A stretch of DNA of 64,000 bases from Azolla caroliniana (lineage: Eukaryota > Polypodiophyta), in assembly GCA_043228905.1 (NCBI GenBank), contig JBHGNT010000003.1:2170001-2234000 (forward strand), written 5' to 3'. Position 1 is the stretch's first letter, and every line of letters starts with the position of its first letter. The notes below the pieces were generated by a model that made no database searches, was not told where the DNA came from, and worked only from the letters and a program-made list of their open reading frames with translations. Shown here piece after piece: positions 40,910 through 51,406 of the stretch. The position numbers were made by a program, and so were the translations under genes.

Positions 40910-41789
40910 ATCCTTAGAATATACACGTGTGCATTGGGCATCAATCATGTCATAGGAAAATGGCAAGGAGAAAACAAATGGGGCATTGAAAAGGCTGAGA
41001 CATTAATATAAATAAGACACTTATACTTTTTAATCATCATAGATTCAAATTTCATAATGCTTCAAAATTAATTTTTAATGTAGCACGACATCTTTTTAAT
41101 GTAGCACGACATCATCAGAATGCTATTAATTATTCAACATTATATATGATTCATTTCTAGTATGAAAAGAGGCGTTTAACATTTTTAAGCTAGAAGTAGA
41201 GGCCATAGCATGTTTAATTGATGTAAGAATCTTAATTCTCTAATATGAATGCAGAGCTTTATAATCCAAGTGGCAATAATAATTGATTTTAGAAATGTGC
41301 AAATCAACTTCCCATTCATAGGTGACTCCCTTGTTTTGTTCACATCTATTGAGAGGATGCGCAAAAGAATCTCAGTGCAAACCATGAATTTATAGAAAGC
41401 CAACAATTCTGAGTCTAATGCTCTTCAAAGGATGCAAGTTTGTTAAGCACAACATACTTTTGTGAAGTCTAAAACATCCGTCAATGGTAACACCACAATG
41501 ATGACAATAACACCATATCAAGGATCAAAACATCTCACAGTAGATCCACCAGATCATGACAGATTTGCCTCTGAAATTGTTCATGTAAATTTGAGACCTA
41601 ATTCTAATGTAAATTAGGTGATCAGTGTTTGTGTTTTGCAAATGTGTTGTGATCAGTGCTGTATTTAATCCACAGAGAGCCACACAATAACAACTAACAA
41701 CTGTGCCTCAACTTTCCCATCATGGAGAAAAGACAAACTTTATCTCTAAAATGGAGATCAAGCTCACCTAATTAAGTCTCGAATCCAGG
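40910..41789. other. Interval between B' and C'
   Basis: Colinear with parts of 16990-17720 and 45420-46200, with TTTAATGTAGCACGACATC present twice. The arrangement shows that this interval came from the region after a CVKKF relic, joined to B'. No gene. Confidence 0.55.
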
Positions 41790-41900
41790 CTGTATATGAA
41801 TTAAAGAATGGCACAGTATATGTGTTGAGGAATCTCCTTGCATATGAACAAACGTTTACGATAAGGAGACGACTTCGGTATGTACACGATCATAGAGTTC
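41790..41900 (+). pseudogene. DUF247 C-terminal fragment upstream of C'
   Basis: GGCACAGTATATGTGTTGAGG, then TCCTTGCATATGAACAAACG, then CTTCGGTATGTACACGATC, a fairly well-kept member of the recurrent relic. Confidence 0.7.
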
Positions 41901-42044
41901 ATTTTAGTCAGATTATAGAGTTAATATTGGTATGTCCGAAATCGAATAGAGTAATTGACTAAAACTCGAATTATAGAGTATTTGCTCCACCAGATGTCTG
42001 AGATCGTAGACTAATTGACTACAAATCGAATGGAGTATTGTCTT

Positions 42045-42322
42045 TCTACAACAGGAAATTACATGATTATTGGCTCCACACTTATGCTCTTGCAGGGAAT
42101 TCCACACATTCTCATTCTTTATCTCTCCGTCTCTCCTTTTGTGTCTCATCTTATCATAGATAGGTAAAAAGATAGAACCTTGACTTTCTTATCATCTGAA
42201 GGAAGGAAGGAAGTCATAGAGATGTATAAGAAGAGGAGTGCTACTACAACTAATTCAACAAAGAAAACAATCAAGTGAGTGGTCTACAGAGGACGAAGAA
42301 GAAGAAGAAGAAGAAGAAGAAG
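42045..42322 (+). promoter_or_regulatory. Gene C' promoter and GAA leader
   Basis: C/E-class order with CTCCACACTTATGCTCTTGC, CT-rich patch, CTTGACTTTCTTATCATC, a TATA-like TATAAGAAG (from 42225), AGGAGTGCTACTACAAC and about nine GAA units ending at the ATG. Confidence 0.75.
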
Positions 42323-43735
42323 ATGTCAGAAATGATTACAATTCCAAATGATACATCTGATCATCAACACAACTTCACCAAAGATAAATGGGCAGAATAC
42401 ATGAAGGAGAAGATCAATCATGTCAATGCACCTCTATCTAACGAAAGTTGGATGATTTTGAAGCCTCCCGAAGCATTGTTGGAGGTGAAGCCAAACACAT
42501 ATAAGCCTAAATTAGTGACCATCGGTCCATTGTATCAAAATCTTGCACCTTCCCCCTTTCATAATTTTAAGGCACTATGTGTGAAGAAATTCATGGAAAG
42601 ACATAGGATATCAGCTGTGGAAGAGCTTATGGAATATCTCGTCTCTGATCAACCACATGAGCTTAGCCACATCTATAATCTTAACCTCCCCCAATCTGAA
42701 ATTGAGTGGCTCCAACTTCTGGTCACTGTCGATACCGTCTTCATTCATGAACTCTTGCTGTTTATGTTGCGACCCGAAGATATGGACACTGTCAAGTACC
42801 TCACCACATTCCTCTCTAATGACTACACACTCGGCGTGCAAATAGCGAGGGACTTGCTGTTGATAGGCAACCAAATTCCCATGTCATTTCTAAAGAAGAT
42901 TGCAGAGTTCCCCAACAATCCAGACTTCTCATTGGCTGCTCTCGAGAATACTGTGAGGGATCTCATTTTTGAAAGTAATCCTTTCTTCCTTAGCCAAGAT
43001 GTAAGGACTATATTTTTTGAATCGGGAAACATAAATTTGGTCGGTACTTGCGAGCATCTACTTGATTACCTCTACTATGCATGCACTGTCGGAGAAGAAG
43101 AATCCACAAGTATCCATTTTCTGAACGAATCGGGGGCTTCCAAAGAGACCAAGAAACTAGAAACTCCCAGCATGGAATTCACTCGCCTCCCAACCGCGTC
43201 CAGACTCTGTAAAGCCGGCATTTCGTTCAAGGCTTGTGAAGGTAACATATCGGTGATCAAGTACGACAAGAGGAGACTTCAGCTCCATCTTCCACGCCTC
43301 GTCGTGTTCGATAAAACAGAGGATCTGCTGAGGAACATCCTTGCACATGAAATAACTTCCGGAAAAGGAGTCGAGTTTTTGGCGTATACTCACATCATGG
43401 ACATGCTGATCGACACGGAAGAAGATCTCGCGATCTTGGCAAAGGCCAAAGTCATAGATAACCACACGGGGAACGACATTAGGGTGGTCCAGATGTGGAA
43501 CGACATGTGCATCAATTTGTCCTATAGGCGCAAATCGAAAATATGGGGAGCGGTAGTCCCTATTATGGTGGCCGACTATTCCTCTGATTGGCGTCGCTTG
43601 TATGCGGAGTGTTATGAGCAGTTCTTTTCTCGGCCATGGCTATGGATTTCGGTCATTGCGGCATTCCTACTGCTCTCAGCCTCACTATCCCAGACATGCT
43701 ATGCAATCTTAGCTTTTTACAAACCCGGGCATTAA
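42323..43735 (+). CDS. DUF247 protein, gene C' (intact)
   Basis: An ORF of 470 residues from the ATG after the GAA tract (MSEMITIPNDTSDHQHNFTK). A longer frame upstream starts only with GTG and reads the GAA leader as poly-lysine, so it is rejected. Blocks are EVKPNTYKPKLVTIGPLYQN, KALCVKKFMERH, VDTVFIHELLLF, RDLLLIGNQIPMSFLKKI, EHLLDYLYYAC, LPTASRLCKAGISFKACEGN, LVVFDKTEDLLRNILAHE, MDMLIDTEEDLAIL, FFSRPWLWIS and an anchor with QTCYAILAFY. It is the homologue of C. The SYCP cysteine is Lys. The upstream ORF of gene C is absent here. Confidence 0.94.
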   Translation: MSEMITIPNDTSDHQHNFTKDKWAEYMKEKINHVNAPLSNESWMILKPPEALLEVKPNTYKPKLVTIGPLYQNLAPSPFHNFKALCVKKFMERHRISAVEELMEYLVSDQPHELSHIYNLNLPQSEIEWLQLLVTVDTVFIHELLLFMLRPEDMDTVKYLTTFLSNDYTLGVQIARDLLLIGNQIPMSFLKKIAEFPNNPDFSLAALENTVRDLIFESNPFFLSQDVRTIFFESGNINLVGTCEHLLDYLYYACTVGEEESTSIHFLNESGASKETKKLETPSMEFTRLPTASRLCKAGISFKACEGNISVIKYDKRRLQLHLPRLVVFDKTEDLLRNILAHEITSGKGVEFLAYTHIMDMLIDTEEDLAILAKAKVIDNHTGNDIRVVQMWNDMCINLSYRRKSKIWGAVVPIMVADYSSDWRRLYAECYEQFFSRPWLWISVIAAFLLLSASLSQTCYAILAFYKPGH

Positions 43736-44049
43736 CCCTATCCTTAAACCCCGAGGCAAAAATAAAGAAGCTGACAACAAAATCAAGGATTGAGCTTTGT
43801 TTATTCATTTGGGATTATTTTTGTTTAATAATTTCATTTCTTCCCGTTATTTATGTTTTATTGATTTATAATCCACATTGGCTTATGAAAATTTTGGAAG
43901 ATTATGTACTTTTGGTTTATGAAATTGTGGAAGATTATGCACTTAATGTGAATCCGTTTCGTTTTCCATATATTAATGGAAATAGATGTCAGAGTTAATT
44001 TGATTAAAATTATTGCAATGAAGTACTAAAGCAGAATGTGTTCATCTCT

Positions 44050-44115
44050 ACTCCTTTTGTTCTCATTATTGCAGATGATCTATACAATATTTGGTTATCA
44101 CTCAAGTCTCTAAAT
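44050..44115 (+). pseudogene. DUF247 C-terminal anchor relic
   Basis: ACTCCTTTTGTTCTCATTATTGCAGATG, then ATCTATACAATATTTGG, fit the LLLFSLLQ.IYT..GY end of a DUF247 gene. A 3' UTR like that of A or C follows (ACCCTTGAGCTTTCTTTG). It lies 315 bases after the stop of C', so it is the tail of a lost neighbouring copy. Confidence 0.7.
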
Positions 44116-45275
44116 TAGCCTAACCCTAAACCTTTAACCCTTGAGCTTTCTTTGTTTATTTGGGATCTCATTTTGCTTATATCTGGTTATTGATGTTTAT
44201 TAGATTGATAAACCAGATCATGAGCTTATAATTGTGGAAGATGAAGTATCAAAAGTGAACTAAGTTATAGCCAATCAATTTAACCCTGATCACAAGCATA
44301 CTTCTAAAAACATAGCCCAACATGAAAGTTACAATTTGATATTGTACCTACAATAAATTGCTTGGTGGGTAATGTTGAGCAAGGTGTTACAAGTATTTGC
44401 ATAATGATTTAAGAGAAAAATAAGTAATTGTCTCCATTCCCAATTAAGTACATTTATTATCACTCTGGTAAAATGGATAATCATTAAGGCGATGGCTTCA
44501 CAAACCGAACTTCAAGTGACTCTAGGAGGTTCTCGAAACATTGAAGTTTCACTAATCATGAGATATTGGCATATTAGATCCTTATTCTCTAACATTAATA
44601 ATACAAAATTCAGTTCAATTGCACAAAAAACGGATTATATGAAGTGCTACAATTCAACCTCATGAGCTGCTCTAGCTGCATACATGTATTTACATCTAAA
44701 ATTAATAATAGGATGAAGAAAGTAGCCTAAGATTAGCCAATGGTTTTGGTTTGCCAATATTTCCCAATGAGGATGCAACCTACACATAACCTTTTTGTGT
44801 CCAGTCTAATAATACCATCGAATCAATGATCGCAATGATACAATGATTTAGAACCAAATCATCATGTTATAGTACAAGCACCAATCATGGCACGTTCACC
44901 TTGGTTACATATTGTATAGTTTCATGATTCTATATACCTAGGCATGAGATTAGCTCTATGCATGCATATAGGTTGGACGAAACACATCTGTTGATTTTAT
45001 CATTGACGATTTGCATATATTGATGCAATTTGAATATATGCACATAGGTTGTTTCAATGAACTACATTAGACTATGCATCCTAATTTGGACTCGAATAGC
45101 TTGTTTTAAATGGTTCTATCCTCCATGGATCTCTCTCATTGTCTCCTTAAAAGATACCTTATCTCTCTTTCTGAAAGGTACCTTATCTTTATGTATCGTT
45201 TATATGCACTTTGTCGAATTGTTGTCTCTTCTAGGCATCAAAATCTTGACATCAATTCGTGTCTTTATGATTGTA
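44116..45275. other. Interval after C', no gene seen
   Basis: AT-rich. From about 44610 it parallels 16150-16830 (CACAAAAAACGGATTATATGA; GGATGCAACCTACACATAACC). No credible ORF or RNA. Confidence 0.55.
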
Positions 45276-45400
45276 GTAAGGCGGTATGTTTGAAGAAATT
45301 CATATACAAACATTAGATATCTAATGTCTAGGGGGAGCTCATGAGACACCTCATTGGTGACCCCCATAATCTTAACAACCATTATTCAAGCCTGCCCCCA
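45276..45400 (+). pseudogene. DUF247 N-terminal relic (CLKKFI block)
   Basis: GTAAGGCGGTATGTTTGAAGAAATTC, then TCTAATGTCTAGGGGGAGC, then GGTGACCCCCATAATC. This matches the part fused to B' more closely than the 16836 copy does (CTCATTGGTGACC is shared). It is therefore the best donor type for the B' chimera. Confidence 0.7.
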
Positions 45401-46599
45401 ATATAACATTGAGTGTAATATCTTCATTAATTAAATTCTTGCTCTTTTGGACTTTTTCCTCTTTTTGGCATCCCCAACATTAGGAAAATTGAAATGGAAT
45501 GCTTGCTTGGCTTTCTTGAAACATCAACTCCTTAAAATATACACTTATGGATTGAAAAGTTCTTAGATGGGAAACAATCATGTCATAGGATAATGGCAAA
45601 GGGAAAACAAATAGGGGCATTGAAAAGGCTGAGACATTAATATAAATAAGACACCTAATAATTTTAATGTAGCACGACATCATCATAAATTCATAATGCT
45701 TCAAAATTAATTTTTAATGTAGCACGACATCATCAGAATGCTATTAATTATACAACATTATATATGATTCATTTCTGGTATGAAAAGAGGCATTGAATAT
45801 TTTTAAGCTAGAGGTGATAGGTTATTTGATTGATCTAAAAATCTTAATTCTCTAATATGAATGCAAAGCTTTTGAATCCAAGTGGCAATAATAATTGATT
45901 ATAGAAATGTGCAAATCAACTTCCCATTCATAGGTGACTCCCTTGTTTTGTTCACATCTATTGAGAGGATGCGCAAAAGAATCTCAGTGCAAACCATGAA
46001 TTTATAGAAAGCCAACAATTCTGAGTCTAATGCTCTTCAAAGGATGCCAGTTTGTTAAGCACAACATACTTTTGTGAAGTTTAAAAAATCCATCAATGGT
46101 AACACCACAATGATGACAATGAGGCCATTTTAATGATCAAAATATCTCACAGTAGATCCACCAGATCATTACATATTTGTCTCTGAAATTGTTCATGTTA
46201 ATTTGAGACCTAATTCTAATGTTAATTAGGTAATCAGTGTTTGTGTTTAGCAAATGTGTTGTGATTAGTGCTGTATTTATCATGATTAATCCACAGAGAG
46301 CCGCACACTAACAACTAACAACTGTGTCTCAAGTTTCAAATCACTGAATAAAGAACCATATCTCAACTTTCTGGAATAGGAAATTGAATGATTCATGGCT
46401 CCACACATATGCTGATCTCAACCATTCTAATGTTAATTAGGTAATCAGTGTTTGTGTTTTGCAAATGTGTTGTGATTAGTCCTGTATTTACTATGATTAA
46501 TCCACTGAGAGCCACACACTAACAACTAGCAACTGTGCCTCAACTTCCAATCACTGAAAAAATAACCTTATCTCAACTTTCTATACTAGGAAATTGAAT
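45401..46599. other. Interval with internal duplication
   Basis: Parallels 17000-17750 and 40910-41640. A segment of about 195 bases (TTAATTAGGTAATCAGTGTTTG to CTCCACACATATGCTGATC) occurs twice in tandem, about 46220-46420 and 46430-46630. No gene. Confidence 0.6.
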
Positions 46600-46990
46600 G
46601 ATTCTTGGCTCCACACATATGCTGATCGTGCAGGGGACTCCACACATTCGTATTCTTATATCTCTCTCTCTACTTGTGGATACATAAATAGATAGAATCT
46701 AGACTTTCTTATCATAAGATGGTTGGATTAACTCATATCTAGATAAATGTATGAAAGGAGGAGTGGTACTTCCTGACCTAATTCGGGCATAAATAAAGAA
46801 GCGCAACATAATTATTTCCCATTATCATTTTGGTTTATTAATTTAATTATTTCCCATTGTTTATGTTTTCTTTATTTATAATCCACATTGGCTTATGAAG
46901 TTGTGGACGATCATGTACTTATGGAAAGTTATGTTTTATTGATTTATAAGATTCCACATTGGTTTTTGAAATTGTGGAAGATTATGTACT
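46600..46990 (+). pseudogene. Coding-less DUF247 remnant: promoter joined to 3' UTR
   Basis: A C/E-class promoter (CTCCACACATATGCTGATC, CTCTCTCTACTTG, CTAGACTTTCTTATC, ATGTATGAAAGGAGGAGTGG) runs to about 46785. With no GAA leader and no coding sequence it passes straight into TCGGGCATAAATAAAGAAGC, the 3' UTR of a C'-type gene (compare CCGGGCATTAACCC and AATAAAGAAGCTG after C'). The whole coding region has been removed. Confidence 0.75.
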
Positions 46991-47574
46991 TAATGTGAAT
47001 CGCTTGGTGATTGATGAATTAAAATGTTAAAATTCCTAAATATACATTCTTAACTCTAATAAAATGTTAAAATCAAGGAATATCCCACAACTTGGAAAAA
47101 CCTAAATGCATTACAGTACATGATGTATTTCTTTTGTAAAACTTGATTATTCTTGTTAACGTTATGCATATATTCTAATTATCAAAAAGAGAGTCAATGC
47201 AATTATATATACATGTAGATACATATGTATAATGTTTGCGTGAGCTCTCGTTCTCAATGAACATACATTCTCGTTTTCATCGATATCAATCATGAGAATA
47301 CATGTGACATGTGACATGTCAACAAAACCGAAATAGATTGCCTACACAATTGTGCATCAATATTATTCCTGGTGTGTTAAGTTGTCTAAACGAATCAGCA
47401 TAACATAACTTCATGGAGATATTCTTATTCATAAAAAGTCAATGCATTATCGTCTAAAGGAACCAACATAACAACAGTTCATTGAGATATTCTTATTCAT
47501 AAAAAGTCAATGACGATTTTATTATTGTGCTCAGAAATGTAACCTATGTGTTTGCGGATTAGAATCGTCGAAGA
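46991..47574. other. Interval before D', no gene seen
   Basis: Colinear with about 17950-18620 before gene D (TTGGTGATTGATG, AATGTTAAAATCAAGGAATATC, GTGAGCTCTCGTTCTCAA). No gene. Confidence 0.55.
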
Positions 47575-47913
47575 GTATTTGGGCAAATGATACAAAATCA
47601 TGGTCATTTCAAGAAATAATAAAAAGGCGTTGGGGTACTTCACAATGTTTGTCTCTTTTTTGTCACGTGCACCACACACATGGGATGGGGTACCCCACAC
47701 CTCACATGCAAAACGAATAGCAAATTTGAAGACTTGTTCGAACTCCTTAGCCCTAATAAAGACCCATGAAACGTTCATAATTGATCTAAAATATATAAGA
47801 ATAATTATGTACTATCTAGGAATTATGGGAATTATGTACCCATTCACATACAATATTGTGCTAACAAAATACCAAGTTTATATAACAAGATTAGAAGAAG
47901 AATAACGAAGAAG
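47575..47913 (+). promoter_or_regulatory. Gene D' upstream block and GAA leader
   Basis: D-type block with CACACACATGGGATGGGGTACCCC (one small tandem insertion against D), AATTTGAAGACTTGTTCGAAC and CCCTAATAAAGAC. The leader has only a few GAA units interrupted by TAAC before the ATG. Confidence 0.65.
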
Positions 47914-49494
47914 ATGACTCCTAAAGCTTCCCATGGGAAACAAATGGCAAAACATCTACATCCATATTATCCCATCCCTACAATCCACAACTTTCCTATT
48001 GAGCAACTTCATCAAACCAACCTCAACCCAGATGAATGGAAAGAGTACATGAAGAAAGAGATCGACACGGCTGAACACAAATCCAAGTTCGAAAAACCTA
48101 AAGCGATCGGGTTTGTCCCGCGTGCATTGTTCGAGGTGAAGCCACACTCATATTGCCCGCGGATCATTACCATGGGTCCATTGTATCAAAACCTTGTGCC
48201 TTCCCCTATGGATAAATGCAAGGCCCTTTGCGTGAAGAAATTCATGGAAAGACATGGGATATCCGAGGTCGAAGAGATCATGAAACAACTAATGCCCAAC
48301 CCCAAGGAACTTAGCGACATCTATTTTGGCCTCCAGAGTTACAACTTTGAGTCCCTCAGACTTCTGGTAACTGTTGATACCATCTTCATTCACGAATTCT
48401 TTCTGTTCGTGAGCGAGGATTGCTCTCACTCCCAAGAGAAGAAGAGTGGGTACTTGTACACTTTCATTAACAATGGAATTACTATATCCCAAATATGGAG
48501 GGACTTGCTGCTCATAGGCAACCAGATTCCCATGTCATTCCTAAAGAAAATTATAAATATCCCAAAGGAATTACCTGACATTATAGAGATAGATCTCGTG
48601 AAATGCTTGGAATATTTTGTTTCGGTAAACAATCCATTCTACATGAGCAGGTTTAAAGAATGGGAGGATAATAAAACAGAAAGGAAGCAAGGAGACAACA
48701 ATCTTCTTGACTCTGAGCATCTACTCGATTGCCTATATGTTTCGTGGACACAAAAATCTCCCGAACAATCTAATGAGCCGCAAAAATCTACGAATCGAAG
48801 GAGATGTTTGAAACTGACGGACATTCTACAAGAGGGATGGAAAAAGAGCAAGATGTACATTGACTGCCTCCCCAAGACAACTGAACACTCTAAATGTGGC
48901 ACCCGTTCCAGTTGGGGATGCAGAAGCAGCAACAATCACGGTGGCCGCCTCCAGCCAGCATCTGAGCTCATTAAAGCCGGCATCCGATTCAAGGCTTGCG
49001 AAGGTAACACATCTGTGATCAAGTATCACAAGAGCAAAAGTCGGCTCGATCTTCCACGGCTTGTTGTGTATGACGGCACAGAGGATATTTTGAGGAACCT
49101 CATTGCACATGAACAAACCTCCAAAGAAGGATGTGAGGTTTGTGGATATGCCATCATCATGGACTCACTCATCGACACACAAGAAGATATCGCCATCTTG
49201 ACTCGTGCCAAAGTACTAGAGAACCACCTGGGGAGCGACGAGAGGTTAGTCAAGATGTGGAACGACATGTGCATCAACATTTCGGAGGCATCGTATCAAA
49301 GAATTTGGGGAAGCATGATGAAAGAAATAATGGAACACTATAGGATCCATTGGCGTCTCGTGTATGTGGAGTTTCGTGCAAAGTTTTTCTCTCGGCCATG
49401 GTTATGGATGTCAGCCTTTGCTGCCACCATACTTCTCCTCCTTACATTATTGCAGACAATCTATACATTGTTAGGTTTTTATAAAAATACTTAA
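47914..49494 (+). CDS. DUF247 protein, gene D' (intact)
   Basis: A 526-residue ORF starting MTPKASHGKQMAKHLHPYYP. It is colinear with D throughout except for the seven-residue gap after HEQTSK. Blocks are EVKPHSYCPRIITMGPLYQN, DKCKALCVKKFMERH, VDTIFIHEFFLFV, RDLLLIGNQIPMSFLKKI, EHLLDCLYVSW, a linker with cysteines and basic residues, LQPASELIKAGIRFKACEGN, LVVYDGTEDILRNLIAHEQTS, MDSLIDTQEDIAIL, AKFFSRPWLWMS and the leucine-rich anchor. The usual YVSC is YVSW here. The differences from D cluster in the first half; the linker and end are very similar. Confidence 0.95.
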   Translation: MTPKASHGKQMAKHLHPYYPIPTIHNFPIEQLHQTNLNPDEWKEYMKKEIDTAEHKSKFEKPKAIGFVPRALFEVKPHSYCPRIITMGPLYQNLVPSPMDKCKALCVKKFMERHGISEVEEIMKQLMPNPKELSDIYFGLQSYNFESLRLLVTVDTIFIHEFFLFVSEDCSHSQEKKSGYLYTFINNGITISQIWRDLLLIGNQIPMSFLKKIINIPKELPDIIEIDLVKCLEYFVSVNNPFYMSRFKEWEDNKTERKQGDNNLLDSEHLLDCLYVSWTQKSPEQSNEPQKSTNRRRCLKLTDILQEGWKKSKMYIDCLPKTTEHSKCGTRSSWGCRSSNNHGGRLQPASELIKAGIRFKACEGNTSVIKYHKSKSRLDLPRLVVYDGTEDILRNLIAHEQTSKEGCEVCGYAIIMDSLIDTQEDIAILTRAKVLENHLGSDERLVKMWNDMCINISEASYQRIWGSMMKEIMEHYRIHWRLVYVEFRAKFFSRPWLWMSAFAATILLLLTLLQTIYTLLGFYKNT

Positions 49495-50889
49495 TTCTAA
49501 TCCTAATCCTAATCCCTTGCTCCAATGGAGAAGCTCATTGTACAATATTATGTGGTATTGTGGTCTTATATTAGAATTATTTTATCTATATTTATTGTAT
49601 ATTTGTTGTTGTTATTATTATTCCTTTTCGATGATTGAGTTACTAAACATCCCATTTTCTTTTTCCTGCAGCTAAATTTGGACCAAATTTGGTCTTAGAA
49701 GACGTTAATATACATAATAAATATCTTTCTTTCTTAGATTTAAGCTTGTCTCATCGCATATGTCATTTGATTATAAAAAATGCTATTGTTTTTAATTCAT
49801 CATCACATTATTATTCTTAGTGATTAATCATGCATTACCAATGAATCTGAAAGACACATTGTCACACGAATAATCTTTTCTGTAACCATGACTTGGCATA
49901 TGCATTCAATAACATCACAACTTTAGGGGAAGTTAGATATATACTTCAACTAAAAATTATAACCTAGATCGAGTGTAGAAAATCCATATCATTTCATCCC
50001 TACTATCCATATCATCTCATCTCTAGTTCAACTCAATCGCAAACCAGAAGAATGGAAGAGATCAAGAGACCAAGAAGGCTGTTCCTAAGACTGTTGATAG
50101 TATGGCTGTCTAAAGGAACCAACATAACAACACTTCATGGAGATATTCTTATTTATAAAAAGTCAATGCTTTATTGGTGAGAGAACATGGGAATAAGAAA
50201 GCTAAATTTTGAGAACAAGTATTTCACAGTTTCCGCACGACAATTCTGATTTCTCTCAAAGTCCTTCGTGTTAGTTTCGTCCTATCAAATTGGTTTTGAA
50301 CATCATTCGTTCATTCTTGCCAAGAGTATAAAACATTTTCGAAAAACCTAAATGCATAAATGTACATGATGCATTTCTTATGCAAAACATGGTTAGTGTT
50401 GTTAATGTAATTAGTAGAGTTTTTATGGGTTGTCTCTGATAATCATGATGATTTTTCAGTGTTTCCCAACTTGGTTATGGGTTTTCATTAACAGTCATAA
50501 TGGCACTCGTTGTATTGAATCGGGGGTGGTTGTTACTAGACCTTAATTAGACCTTACTAAACTACCTGAACACCAAATGTCCCCAAAGTGTCTATTATTT
50601 TTGTACTTATTTGCTCTCAAACGATCACAGCATGTCAATAATTGAGTGAATTCGTCTCCTTTTTTCCTCAGATTGTTCATGTTAATATGAGACCAAATTT
50701 TAATCCGATTCCAAATATACATTGTGCAAATTATGTGATCAATATTTGTGTTCTGGAAATGTGTTGTGACCGTTGTGTTTACTATGATTAATCCACAGAG
50801 AGTGACACACTAACAACAAACAACTTTACCATTTAAAACATTATCTCTAAAATCGAGATCAAGCTCGCCTAATTAAGTACCGAATCCAG
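49495..50889. other. 3' flank of D'
   Basis: Contains the dispersed flank repeat (about 49780-49985), followed at about 50000-50110 by a patch like the start of gene F (ATCCCTACTATCCATA, AACTCAATCGCAAACCAGAAGAATGGAA). That is a small relic of a D/F-type N terminus (QLNRKPEEW). E-block homology starts at about 50565. No gene. Confidence 0.6.
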
Positions 50890-50995
50890 GCTGTATGAAA
50901 TAAAGAATGGCACAGAACATGTGCCGAGGAACCATCTTGCACATGCACTAACCTTTTACGATAAGGAGTTGACTTTAGGCCATCATAGAGTTGAT
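50890..50995 (+). pseudogene. DUF247 C-terminal fragment upstream of E'
   Basis: GAATGGCACAGAACATGTGCCGAGG, then CATCTTGCACATGCACTAACC. Same relic and position as before E. Confidence 0.65.
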
Positions 50996-51154
50996 TTTAG
51001 TCAGATTATAGAGTTGATTTTGGTATGTTGGAAATCATAGTGTAATTGATTAAAGATCGAGTAGAATATTTGTTCCACCAGATGTCTGAAATGGTAGAGT
51101 AGTTGACTCAAAAACGAATTAGAGTATTTGTTTTCTATAATAGAAAAAAAGGCA

Positions 51155-51406
51155 TGATTCATGGCTCCACACATATGCTCTTGCAGGGGATTCCAGGCAT
51201 TCTCATTCTTATCTCTAGGTCTCTCTTTCTCTCTCTCCTTATCATAGAATCTTGACTTTCTTATCATCAGGGGGACGGAACTCAGAGAGAGATGTATAAA
51301 AAGAGGAGTGCTACTAGAACTTATTCCACAAAACAAACTATAAAACCAGATCCCTACAGAAGAAGAAGAAGAAGAAGAAGTAGTAGTAGTAGTAGTAGTT
51401 TGAGAG
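51155..51406 (+). promoter_or_regulatory. Gene E' promoter and leader
   Basis: CTCCACACATATGCTCTTGC, CT-rich patch, CTTGACTTTCTTATCATC, TATA box TATAAAAA (51295-51302), AGGAGTGCTACTAGAACTTA, then about seven GAA and about seven TAG units, and TTTGAGAG before the ATG. Confidence 0.78.

Noticed and set aside
42275-42322. Poly-lysine N-terminal extension of C'
   Set aside because: It begins at GTG and reads the GAA leader; the ATG at 42323 matches the other genes' arrangement.
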